The notes below the pieces were generated by a model. That model saw nothing but the letters and a program-made list of their open reading frames with translations. It ran no database searches and was not told where the DNA came from. The position numbers and the translations under genes are program-made. From Cydia pomonella (Eukaryota > Arthropoda > Insecta > Lepidoptera > Tortricidae): a stretch of 64,000 nucleotides of DNA. The stretch spans positions 24,205,888-24,269,887 of the forward strand of contig NC_084707.1 in NCBI RefSeq assembly GCF_033807575.1, given 5' to 3'. Positions 44,701 to 54,349 of this stretch are shown here, one piece after another (positions within the stretch are counted from its first letter, which is position 1; each line of letters opens with the position of its first letter).

Positions 44701-47700
44701 TTACTATATCCATTCTTAACTTCTAGAAAAAAATAACGAAATATGTGACATTTGCAAAGCTATTTACATGGATACATTATTAACAATTATAAAAAACATA
44801 CGTTAGTTATATTAAGCATTTCATACAGATTACAATGGTCCCTTACACCATTCAATTTAAATGAATATTTCAGGAGTAATCGTAAATCAAAGTTTCATTT
44901 CGAGCTATATAATTGTACGAAATGTTAAAGACGCTATCCGCAGTTAGTTCAAATTTTTACCACCTTATGCGCTGGGATCGCTTTACTTACCCCCACCATG
45001 CACTTCGCACGGTCCCAATTGGTGCCGAGACACACAATAACTAAATCATATGATTTCAATATAAATCTGATGTCAGTGTATGTTCGAATTTGCCTGTTAA
45101 AATACCGACATCGAAACTCTAGAGTATTGTAGTATTACTAAGCCTGAAGAATTACCCGCATGTTGTCGTATCTTATTTTTTACCATACGTGCGTAATTAT
45201 ACGATTGTAGTCTCGCCCATACTGCTAGCAATCAATGACACTGTGCGAGCGGGACAGCAATATAAGAAATAATTGTGTAGTTTTATGAAGCCATGATGCT
45301 AGTGAAACTTATTTTCGGATTGGAGGTATTTAACTCGAAATTTGAGGAAAATTATTCAATATATTCAACCTATACACTATGAAATAAGTTTCCTTATCGG
45401 ACTAAGGTAGACCCGGTTACAATACTTAATTCACGAAGGCTGATATTTGATGAAATCACATTTCATCAAATATATGCCTTAAGGTAAGGTTTAAGACGTC
45501 AAACTCTATCCGTGAAAATCAATATAACCTCGTGGCGCCCAAGGCTTTTTTGGCTCTTCTTTAACTATGACCCGACCGTCCTTCTTATAGGACATAATAG
45601 TTATAGTCCTATCCGCCCAAGATTTCGAGTTGAAATTTTTATGTGTTAGAGTTACCGGTTTGAAGTGAAACTTTCGGGGTATAATTATGATTATATTAGC
45701 ATGTGTTTTGCAATTCAATTATTCGTCTACCTTTTGTTCTTTACAAAGGCCACTGGGCCACAATTACTAGATTAGAAGGAATTATTAAGTGATGTAAAAT
45801 TAATAACTTTTTTAGGATTAATATGTTTATTTCAGTTATTTTTCAATTAAATAACAGTTATTTTTCAATTAAATGACTAGCTATTGTCTGCGTTGTCTCC
45901 ATGATCTATTGTAAAATCTGCATCCGCTTCTCCGTCATCTTCAAACTCCGAATTGTCCAGGTTACCATCGCCCATAAAGGCTTGGATTTCTTCATCCCGC
46001 AAACCTGTGAATAAAACACCTTACGTATAGGTGATCAATGCAATCCTGAACCTCTGGCTAACAATACTGGGTTAGAATAGTGCTAGATAAGTGTATCTAC
46101 ACAGACTAGACACGAAAACTTAGTAGTGTAAAGAGTATTAAATTATTAGTGAAAAAGTAGCATTTTCATATTAGTAGTATTTCATAAACCAGCATAACAT
46201 GAAGCCACAAACTAAAAACATTAAGATATTTTTAGTACTAGCTTCGACCCAACCGACTTCACAAAGTACATATTATTTCAAACCAAGATTTCGAAGAATT
46301 TAAGCTATAAAAATGCGAAATAATTATCTCCATTTAAGAATTACCCATTCATTAGCAACTTTTTGCATAAAAACATACTCGACAGTCACGGATTATCATA
46401 ATAAAATGCGATTTACTTACCACGTGTTCGTGAGCCAGCCATACCGCCGTCCATTTATCAAAAAAATGACATCTGTCAATTGTGACAGCTAATGGTAGCA
46501 TACCGGAAACTGTTCCCTAATATTTCGTTCAGAAATCGGAATAAATTATTTCTTTGACCCGCGAAATTTCAAAAATCTAGACAGAGTTTATTAATATGAC
46601 CTTCTGAAAGGCGCATGAGCGGTAATTGAAAGTTACTGGAAAAAAGTTCTGGGCTGGAGTCGCCATGTTTATTTTGGTTTATCAAAAGGCGCGTGGGCGC
46701 CACGAGGATAAAGAATAATGACAAAAGACTATGAACTCTAAGTACTAGAAATAAAGTAGAATTTTACTAACGCACATACCCAAGGCCGGCTGTAATGTGA
46801 CATGCGATAGATGGATGAAAAAATTTGATGCGATGGAATAAAAGTTTCACTTTAATTATGCGCGTGCGATAGAGATAGAAACAAGCGGGTCAATGTACGA
46901 AATTCTTCGTGCTTAGCATCCTTACTTTAGAGATGATAGATTGGGCAATTAAACTATCAGTTTATAACTTGGGGTATAAAAGAGGGTTTAGCAAACCATA
47001 GTTAAATATAAAAAAAACAGAGCTTAATATTATTGTTTTCATAATACTCTTTTAATCAATCCATTCTAATGAGCTTTTAAAATAATTTTATTGTTTGATT
47101 GACAGGATAAACGCCATCACGCATGCGTACCCCAAACTGCCCGAGAACGAGACAGACGACAATTTCAAGATAGCTGTCTCGCACTATCCGCTGCTGATAC
47201 GACATGCCTTTATTACAGAGGTAAACGTGTCTAAAAAATCTATAGATACTAAAAACATATGTCAAATTGTTTATAAGTAATGTTCATTTGTGTAATTCCG
47301 AAAAGTTAACAATGTAGTGATAGTCCAAAAATCAACTCTAATTGATGGAATTATGGGTGATATTCGGAATTAGCCGACATTCTGAAGTAACCTTCGGACT
47401 TTTAATTTATTATGGCTAAACTACAGAACCGATTTTGATAAACAGCTTGTCCTGGAAATTTAGATAGCTTAAGACGAAACAGGAGCTGAGCCTGTACACA
47501 GATTTTTAGGTGAATATCGCCGTCGCGCTGACGAGTGCGGCATCGCGTAGCGAGAGACTATCCCTGTGTGTGTGTGTGTGTGGTGCGCGCACACATAGAC
47601 CGCGAGCCAGGAACAGAGTCCCATGACCAATCGGCTCCCGGCCGAAAACTCGTGTAGTGGTTAACGTCTAGGTATGATGAACCCTCGTGGACTTCAGCTG

Positions 47701-49728
47701 CCGCTCCGTTGGTGGGTTGAGGAATGGCAGCCACCGGACGTAAAATAAAACAAAAAATTCATCACCTCCCGTTTCATACTTTGTCAAATGATAGTTCAGA
47801 TGCTATTGTTAATTAAAAAAAAACGTCAGCTGGTTATATCGCGGTGGTAAGAACATCAGCTGGTCGCATCAACATGTAAAAAATAAGCGCTATACCTTTT
47901 CATGATAGCAATAACAAATCATGAAACTTTACATGTAGTATTTCATCAGGCTTTAACGCCTGAAAAGTAATCAGCGGATTACGTAATTTACACATTACGC
48001 ATACTTTGCCGCACTTAAACTGGTAAGGCGCATATTTTTGACGGTCTTTCCACCTTTTTAAATATTTAAAACAGCATCTAGACTATCATCAAAGTATCAG
48101 CCGGGAGGCGATGACTGACGAAATATGCTTCTGGCGCTCGGTCTAACAGACGCGTACGCTGTTTGCGCTCGCGTCCGCGCGGGCTCCACGTGGCGCGGTG
48201 GCAGTGCGCGGCCCGCTCTAGCTAGAAGTTCTTGCAAACTTAGTCTTTGGTAATATTATAACACGTTAGCTCGTTACCGCCACTAAGCGCTTACTTATTC
48301 ACTGTTCTTGATTTTAATAGGGTTGTTTCCATCTACAAATCTTAGGGCAGAATTGTATCCCAATAAATTCTTTTGGATTATAAGAACATGTTAAACTACT
48401 TTTAGAGGACCTCTGTAATGACCATATTTTTGTAAATATTGAATTTAAAAATATCTTTTGGCGCACGTCACGTGACCAAACTCGAAACGTCATTGAAGAT
48501 TCTGATGACGTCACAACTCTCGGATTGACACTGTTGACAGTTAGGCGATAAACAACAAATGACAAATGTCAGTTGACAGTTCGTATCTTCTACGTGTGTA
48601 TGTAGTTATGTGTCAAACCGTAAACTGTGACGTCACACAATTTTCAAAGAGCGTTTTGGGCGCGAAAGCATCTGTCAAAATATATTTAATTAATTTAACA
48701 TATTTAAAGCCGTTTTTAGTATAAAAGTTGAATTTTAGGGCACCTTTTAGTTAATATAGAACGTAATACAAGCGTTTCAAAAAAATTGGAAACTACCCGT
48801 TTAAGTTAAATTTTAATCTTACGTTTAAATATAATAAGTTAAATGTAATATGATCCTAAGTTGGTCGAAATAAATGAATTTATATTATATTATTAAGAGT
48901 CCGCAGCAAGTACAGTTCTCCATACAAACGTAGTTACGCTCTCATTCTAAAACGACTAGCTAGATTGCTCTGAGACTGTCTGAAACTTACAATAGGATAA
49001 GGTGTGTCTATACCTGTAATTAGTTTATGTTGCTTCAGATACTATAGTTAAAAAAAATCATCAGAGGCCTTTGCGTCTATTGCAGACGATTTAAGCATTG
49101 CTGTTTAGACAACGGGTTTGGTGACTGTGGAGGCCGATGCGTGAGCGGCACGACCTCCCACATTTTTGGCAGAGAAAGCTCATGCCACCTGAGGTTCCAG
49201 TCCCGATTTGCTTTCTGCGACACCTTCTGCTATCTAACGTAGTAAACCAGGATTGGTCGCATAGCTTTCTCCCCTCCACAACACGCTTGCGCCATCCATC
49301 ACGGTCTGCAGCTAAAGTTTCCCAGGCATGGTGGTCGATTTTAAATGTTGACATGTCACGCTTAACACAGTCTTTAAAGCGCAGCATCGGTCTTCCAACA
49401 GTTCCAACGTTCCTTTTAGCATACGCAACTGCACCAAGCAAGACACGTCGAGGTATTCTAGAGGACATTCTTTCGTTTGTTTTATAAGCTAATTACAGAC
49501 ATAGATACGACATATATACCTCATGTCAACACGTAGTTTTAAACCAATTTCATTTCACGTTCGAGGACGCGTAGAGAGGGCTGTGTTGTTGAACTAATAG
49601 AACATAGTCCACTAGAGCTGCGCTGAGCGATGATAGGTATTTAAATAAAGTGAGTCTATTTATTTTTATTTTTTAGGGTTCCGTAGCCAAATGGCATAAA
49701 ACGGAACCCTTATAGTTTCGCCATGTCC

Positions 49729-49784
<56 letters not shown>

Positions 49785-52403
49785 GAGGCTTTGCTCCGTG
49801 GTCGTTAGTGCTAGAAAGCTGAAATTTGGCATGGATATGTAAATCAATAAAGCCGACAAAGTCGTATAATAAAATCTAAAAATTTAATTTTTTTTAGGAT
49901 ACCTCCCCTACACGTAAAGTGGGGGTGAAATTTTTTTTTCGCTTCAACCCTAGAGTGTGGGGTATCGTTGGAAAGGTTTTTCAAAACTAATACGGGTTTT
50001 CAAGAAACATTTTTTGATAAAGTGAATATATTCGGAGATAATCGCTCCGAAAGAAAAAAAAAATGTGTCCCCCCCCCTCTAACTTTTGAACCATAGGTCC
50101 AAAAAATATGAAAAAAATCATGGAAGTAGAGCTTAAGAAAGACATTAAATGAAAACTATAGCAGACATGATCAGTTTAGCTGTTTTTGAGTTATCGCAAA
50201 AAGTTTTCCCTTCATAGTAAAAAGACTTACTTTAATTAGGTACTGATTATGCAAATTTGCCTATTTGTTTAACTCGGGTGAAAGGTACCGTTTCATTCCT
50301 TGGTTAACAATTTACTATACTTTAAGCTCCAGTTTAGCTTATTGTGACGGAAGAGTAACTACGGAACCCTACACTGAGCGTGGCCCGACATGCTCTTGGC
50401 CGGTTATTTTATAATATTATAGGACATTATTACACAAATTGACTAAGTCCCACAGTAAGCTCAATAAGGCTTGTGTTGAGGGTACTTAGACAAAAATATA
50501 TATAATATATAAATATTTATAAATACTTAAATACATAGAAAACACCCATGACTCAGGAACAAATATCCATGCTCATCACACGAATAAATGCCCTTACCAG
50601 GATTTGAACCCGGGACCATCGGCGTCATAGGCAGGGTCACTACCCATTAGGCCAGACCGGTCGCCGGTGTTTTTAACAAACACATCTCTCCCTACGCATC
50701 CGCACATATCTGGTGGAAACAACCAAAATCGTAGTTGTAGCTGTTACAAAATATGTAACATATCTACATTTAAAACGATTTACTTTTCCCTAGGTAACCA
50801 AACACGTCCAACCAGACATATACTTCTGCGCACACGACCACGAATCTAAATACACGACGCAAACGCAGAGGTTTGAACAGAACAAGATACACCAGTTCTA
50901 CGGCAACGAAGTACTGGATATAGGGTTTGGGGGGGATGTCTATGAGATATATGTCCCGACTTGCTCGTATAGGATGGGTACGAGCAAAATTGGATATGGT
51001 GCGGCGGTTCTAGGTATGTATAAGTTAAAAAAAAAAAACATTTTTGGTACAAGATTACAGGCAAGTAATATTCATCGAGGCAATTCTAAAAACCCCAAAC
51101 ACAATTAGGTTGCGTTGTTTTATCACAGAGTTCCTATGGCCACCTCCTGTCTCCATCATCAGATCAGCTCGATGGTACCATAATATTGCATTGTCACCCA
51201 ACTTACTATGTATGCAAATTTTCAGCTCAATCGGAAATGGGTCAAATTTAACTTGCAAGATTTTACCCGTACAAACATACATTGCAAGTTAAATAAAAGC
51301 TTGTACAAAATCATCTTGTAATATAGGTACTTAACTAAAATTAAAGCAATTAATTCTTTGGGAATATAGGGAACATTTAAGCCGAATGTAATATACATAC
51401 AAAATACTTAGAAAGTGATAACAAGATGATAAATTGTATGACATTAACCTTTTTGACGCCAACGATGGCGACGGATATATCCGCACCGTAGCTCCAACGC
51501 CGAAGACGTATTAATCCGTCACAGATCACAGAGCAACATAGACCTACGTGCATATGCATAAAGTTCAATTATCAGTTTTGATACTTCGGTGACGTTGGCG
51601 TCCGAGTGACACCTTTTGTGTTTGACATGGCGTCGAAAATATGGAGTGTATAAGGAGGGAAATCTCTTATGGTAGAACAGTTGTAAGTGTCCAGCTGTGA
51701 GCTGTAAATAATAATTCGAAATCTCTCCGGTGGCGCCTAGGCTGACACAAGGACATGACGAGAATGGGGGAGGGGCAACAAATAAGCCGACCAAATTACG
51801 TAGGTTGTTTTTGGTATGTTGCCAGGAATAAAAAACGTGTTTTTAATTTTGTCGCATTGCGTAATATGTTCTGAAAATACTAGGTCTATGACATTTTATT
51901 TTGGTGTATTGCGGCGCCACGTATTTAATGTTTTTTTTCTGCCCTTCGGGCGGAAAGCGTCAACTTTGCTCCCGCTGCGCTAAACGAACTTGCCGGTTTC
52001 CGCCTCCGTCGAGCAGAAAAATAGTATGCGCACCACGGGAGGAAACGTAGGACATTCCATCCCGCGTGTTTGCCACCCTCGCCTTCGCCTCGGGTAACAA
52101 TTTTACACGCGGCACGCAATTTCCTACTTTTCCTCCCTTGGGACACAAATAACTATTGATGGAGATTTTGCTTCTTATACACTCAGCCGAAATGGTAAAT
52201 AAATAAATGTATGTAACATTTCAGACTACAACAACACGCGCCTGCGCTACGCCGTGCTCTGGTCGCCGCAGCGGTTCCTCTACCTCTTCGGCTACCTTGT
52301 TCTCCTGGTACTGGGCATTGCTTACGCGGCCGCTTGCCTAGTAAAACTGCTTTGTCAGTGGTATTTTAGGAGTACAAGCTTGCCTATGTATAGCAAACTT
52401 TAG
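41696..52403 (+). CDS. PGAP5: Metallophosphoesterase 1 (MPPE1/PGAP5) homologue, complete seven-exon gene
   Basis: PGAP5/MPPE1 is an early-secretory membrane phosphoesterase that removes the ethanolamine-phosphate side group from the second mannose of GPI anchors, which helps GPI proteins leave the ER. Exons are 41696-41712, 41801-42016, 42623-42788, 44097-44227, 47106-47220, 50794-51013 and 52225-52403, phases all matching, for 347 residues. Landmarks: N-terminal membrane segment about 8-30; metal-site motifs ADPQ (54-57), GDLMDEG (100-106), GDNDIGGE (139-146), SHYP (202-205) and AHDH (228-231); PTCSYRMGT and IGYG near 270; a C-terminal membrane segment after LWSPQRF; tail ending MYSKL. The order fits the calcineurin-like phosphoesterase fold with ends anchored in the membrane. 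The start was chosen because the 17-bp first exon (MYIRR) gives both a good donor and the right phase. Confidence 0.9.
41801..42016 (+). CDS. PGAP5: MPPE1 exon 2 (membrane anchor, first metal motif)
   Basis: The acceptor is ttgatttcAG/TACAGC and the donor GACAG/GTTAGT. It codes the hydrophobic CLGIVLGAILYAEVIVYYI, a Cys pair region, and ILFIADPQIQGE. Confidence 0.9.
42623..42788 (+). CDS. PGAP5: MPPE1 exon 3 (GDxxDEG motif)
   Basis: The acceptor is gcatttcAG/ATTTGT and the donor CCTGTACAT/GTAAGA. It codes FLRVVHHFQPDVLVYLGDLM, DEG and a helix AEQYSHYIKRL. Confidence 0.93.
43079..43325 (-). repeat. SINE-like repeat, family 2
   Basis: It matches the 15395 copy through tacgaaatatcatttgatat and the B-box-like gggttcaaatcc on the minus strand; its far end differs (acgtcccactgctgggcac). 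Confidence 0.65.
43535..43815 (+). repeat. Interspersed repeat family B
   Basis: It runs from tttatactacgtcggtggc to ggaatgacatccgctgtgct and lies in MPPE1 intron 3. Confidence 0.75.
44097..44227 (+). CDS. PGAP5: MPPE1 exon 4 (GDND motif)
   Basis: The acceptor is ctttcAG/CAAATC and the donor TACAG/GTACTT. It codes IWVPGDNDIGGENEPIKWDK, where GDND replaces the common GNHD, as in other members of this family. Confidence 0.93.
44256..45096. mobile_element. 841-bp element with 3-bp duplication
   Basis: The ends CAGGCCAAATCGAACATACA and TGTATGTTCGAATTTGCCTG are inverted, with TTA on both sides (44253-44255, 45097-45099). No transposase frame is seen. It fills much of the space just after MPPE1 exon 4. 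Confidence 0.7.
45528..46707 (-). mobile_element. piggyBac-like element in an MPPE1 intron
   Basis: The ends CCTCGTGGCGCCCA and TGGGCGCCACGAGG are perfect 14-bp inverted repeats. ATAA lies on both sides (45524-45527 and 46708-46711), a one-base variant of the TTAA target of piggyBac. It carries a two-exon reading frame on the minus strand that resembles the N-terminus of piggyBac-type transposases, but no catalytic domain. Class assignment is inferred from ends, target size and the frame together. Confidence 0.65.
45877..46454 (-). CDS. Two-exon 53-codon frame in the piggyBac-like element
   Basis: Exon 1 is 46421-46454 (MDGGMAGSRTR, donor CACGTG/GTAAGT). Exon 2 is 45877-46004 (acceptor attcacAG/GTTTGC). 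Phases match and the joined product continues GLRDEEIQAFMGDGNLD, then a strongly acidic run, ending NADNS before TAG. An early LxDEEI-type helix followed by acidic residues is common at the N-terminus of piggyBac transposases, before the catalytic part. The catalytic domain is missing, so this may be an internally deleted element, or a host-used fragment. No transcript evidence is available. Confidence 0.5.
47106..47220 (+). CDS. PGAP5: MPPE1 exon 5 (SHYP motif)
   Basis: The acceptor is gattgacAG/GATAAA and the donor ACAGAG/GTAAAC. It codes INAITHAYPKLPENET and KIAVSHYPLLIRHAF; the histidine of SHYP is a metal ligand in the family. Confidence 0.9.
47221..49090. other. MPPE1 intron 5, first part: no gene seen
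   Basis: It includes a TG run near 47565-47581, GC-rich patches near 47510-47700 and 48120-48230, and a segment at 48470-48640 with acgtcacgtgac and gatgacgtcaca that looks repeat-derived. Confidence 0.4.
49091..49468 (-). pseudogene. LINE ORF2 C-terminus with zinc finger
   Basis: The 125-codon frame reads GTVGRPMLRFKDCVKRDMST, then WETLAADRDGWRKRVVEG, and ends in a C2H2-type finger: FLCQKCGRSCRSRIGLHSHQ followed by TRC. This arrangement is typical of the extreme C-terminus of several non-LTR retrotransposon ORF2 proteins. The upstream reverse transcriptase is absent, so it is a 5'-truncated copy. Confidence 0.75.
49668..50407 (+). repeat. Interspersed repeat family C, long copy with TCTG microsatellite
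   Basis: It starts ttttagggttccgtagcc and ends ggaaccctacactgagcgtg, ctcttggccggtta; the same end sequence occurs at 6580-6648. A (TCTG)n tract lies at 49729-49785. Confidence 0.75.
50413..50663 (-). repeat. tRNA-headed SINE (family 1)
   Basis: A full reverse copy directly abutting the family C repeat and ending about 130 bp before MPPE1 exon 6. Confidence 0.87.
50794..51013 (+). CDS. PGAP5: MPPE1 exon 6 (AHDH motif, PTCSYRMG)
   Basis: The acceptor is ttttccctAG/GTAACC and the donor GTTCTAG/GTATGT. It codes VQPDIYFCAHDHESKY, the last metal motif, and VPTCSYRMGTSKIGYGAAVL, typical of insect PGAP5. Confidence 0.93.
51040..51310 (-). repeat. Interspersed repeat family D, reverse copy
   Basis: It contains the complement of atgcaatattatggtacc and of ataaaagcttgtacc. 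It starts less than 40 bp after the MPPE1 donor at 51014. Confidence 0.75.
51448..52200. other. MPPE1 intron 6: repeat remnants, no gene
   Basis: A TTAA followed by cctttttgacgccaacgatg (51444 on) resembles the TTAA MITE family but no clean right end is seen. 51636-51735 matches the hairpin element at 26.8 kb. 51935-52145 is GC-richer with inverted pieces (gcccttcgggcggaaagcgt). Confidence 0.45.
52225..52403 (+). CDS. PGAP5: MPPE1 last exon (C-terminal membrane segment)
   Basis: The acceptor is aacatttcAG/ACTACA. It codes LRYAVLWSPQRFLYLFGYLV followed by more hydrophobic residues and a short basic tail, ending at TAG 52401-52403. Confidence 0.9.
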
Positions 52404-53124
52404 CGGTGACAAATATACCCTACCTCCATGAACAAAATTGATATTTATTACAATGAAACATATGATAATAGTCGCCGCAGTTGGGGACGTTATCAAAGCT
52501 CAGTTGACAGAAGAGCAGTAGGCACTAATTGGTATACCCAAAGAGCATATAATCACTACGTTTTAAGAGACGGGACTTCCATACTAGCGAGTGGAATCCC
52601 TTTGTTTCGCAAATCATTACCAAAATGTACAACAAAGAACTGTCAAAGAACCATAGTACCAACATAAGCAATTTAAATAGTGTAGTACGCTACACGCTTG
52701 CGTTTCTTATCGATATCGATAAAATGGGGAGGGTTGAAATATAGACTCTTGTCTACAAATTTTGTACTCGAAATCAAGTTAGGATCGAGTCCACATTTAA
52801 GTTGTATGTTATATAGTGGATAGTTCTATGAAATTGAAATTGAAATGAGTGGACTAATACGTGGTCGAGCTTAATGTGGACTCGATTTTTTTTAGAACAC
52901 CTTTTTGTTCTTCACCACTAGGAAGGATCAAAGTAGCACTTTTTTTCCCTACTAGGAGGGATCACTTTTTTTCCTCTTTTTGCATACTTCTTAGGTTAAA
53001 TTATTTAATTTATTTACCATTAATTAAATTTATTTATTTATTTGTACCATAATAATTTCCTCATAGGTGATGTGAAAAGCAGTATGTAAATTTATCACGT
53101 GGTAGCAAAAATATTTCCACATTA
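52404..53124. other. MPPE1 3' flank, no gene seen
   Basis: Presumably the MPPE1 3' UTR at the start. No strong poly(A) signal was fixed. A 79-codon frame at 52428-52667 has no family resemblance and follows the stop codon directly, so it is not called. Confidence 0.4.
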
Positions 53125-53245
53125 GGGTGGTATTCCACCTATCCAATTTCTTGGTCCAATGTCATTGCGTCTCACTCTGTCATTAATCAAAATGTGAGAC
53201 GCAATACACATTGGACAAAGAAATTGCATAGGTGGAATACCACCC
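53125..53245. mobile_element. Palindromic MITE
   Basis: The ends gggtggtattccacctatcc and ggtggaataccaccc are inverted, and the arms continue through aatttcttggtccaatgt and its complement. 121 bp, non-coding. Confidence 0.8.
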
Positions 53246-53346
53246 ATAGGCGTTAACACTTGAATCCCTCACTACGCTAGGATTCTATTTTAGAATACCT
53301 CGTTACACTCAGAATGTAATTATAAAATCCTTCACTATTTTTTTTC

Positions 53347-54349
53347 TTATTTTTTTTTATTAAAAGCACTATTTTCAAAATGATCTGCAGATACATGTTT
53401 CAATAAATGTAACTTTTCTATGGGAAGATGTATCAGGTCTTCGCTACCAACAAATTTAACCCACTGCCTGCATCTGAAAACATACAGCCTTGGTTATGTA
53501 CAGTTTATATTCCAAGTGTTTGCTAATGAGATGATCAACTGATTATTTAGCGCTAATATGCATCTATAAATCATGTTTTTTGGCATCCAATTATCAACAA
53601 CCCTTTATCAATGCTCTAACTTTTTATGTATTTATATGTCTGTTAATCATGAGAACCGGTCTGGCCTACTGGGCAAGTGGGCAGTAACCCTGCCTAAGAA
53701 GCCGATGGTCCCAGGTTCAAATCCTGGTACGGACATTTATTTATGTGATGACCATGCATATTTGTGTCATGTGTGTTTTCTATGTATTTATATGTATATA
53801 TCGTTGTCTAAGTACCCACAACACATGTCTTATTGAGCTTCCTATGGGATTAAGTCAATTTGTGTAATAATGTCGTATAATATTTTTTATTGATCACAAA
53901 AAGAGAGATTAATTTACTTACATTTCAGATTAATATATTAAATAATGACTAGATTAAAAAAAATATGTTAAATAATGACCATTAATGCATAGATGATAGA
54001 TAATTTTCCACTGAAAATCTTCGACGAATTAATTTTGTGTCATATTGCATGCAAGTTCTCAGGAAACTTCACATATTTTATTTAATTACTTACACTGATA
54101 TACAAATAAACATACAATTATCGATAGTTTTAGTACATCCCTAGTTCACAACTAAAAATAATATAAAATATCAAATTTTCGATGTGTTTAAAGCCTGCTG
54201 CACCAAAATAAGGTCAAAAGTATCTAAAGCAATACGTACCGGTCTTTATCCAAGGGAAATTTCGCCATAAAATCCCTTTTTTCGTGATTTTGTCGAGTGG
54301 CTCGCTTGCCACATATTTCACACTTAGTAAACCGTTTTCTCGTTGGCAT
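53347..54349 (-). CDS. Short THAP-domain reading frame, two exons, probably truncated
   Basis: Exon 1 is 54240-54349 (ATG at 54347-54349, donor GACCG/GTACGT) and exon 2 is 53347-53473 (acceptor gttttcAG/ATGCAG). Phases match, for 78 residues. The pattern is a THAP zinc-finger, a DNA-binding C2CH module: KCEICGKRATRQNHEK, FMAKFPLDKDR, CRQWVKFVGSED and HVSADHFENSAF. The first Cys pair, FP, W and HF are in place, but the third zinc-ligand Cys (C-x2-H before HF) reads Ser. The frame ends in an A-rich stop right after the domain start region, with no AVPT box and no downstream part. A SINE sits in the intron. It could be a decayed gene or a fragment of a THAP-bearing transposon. Confidence 0.6.
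53653..53885 (+). repeat. tRNA-headed SINE (family 1)
   Basis: A-box region TGGCCTACTGGG (one change) and B box GGTTCAAATCC; the tail is somewhat diverged. It lies in the intron of the THAP reading frame. Confidence 0.85.

Noticed and set aside
45506..45718. 70-codon minus-strand frame ending GYIDFHG
   Set aside because: It reads straight through the terminal repeat of the piggyBac-like element and has no family resemblance.
44228..47105. A missing MPPE1 exon between exons 4 and 5
   Set aside because: The joined text (KDISFYRINAITHAYP) has the spacing expected for insect PGAP5 and the phases already agree, so no extra exon is needed.
52428..52667. 79-codon frame after the MPPE1 stop
   Set aside because: It lies in the expected 3' UTR and lacks splice sites or recognisable domains.
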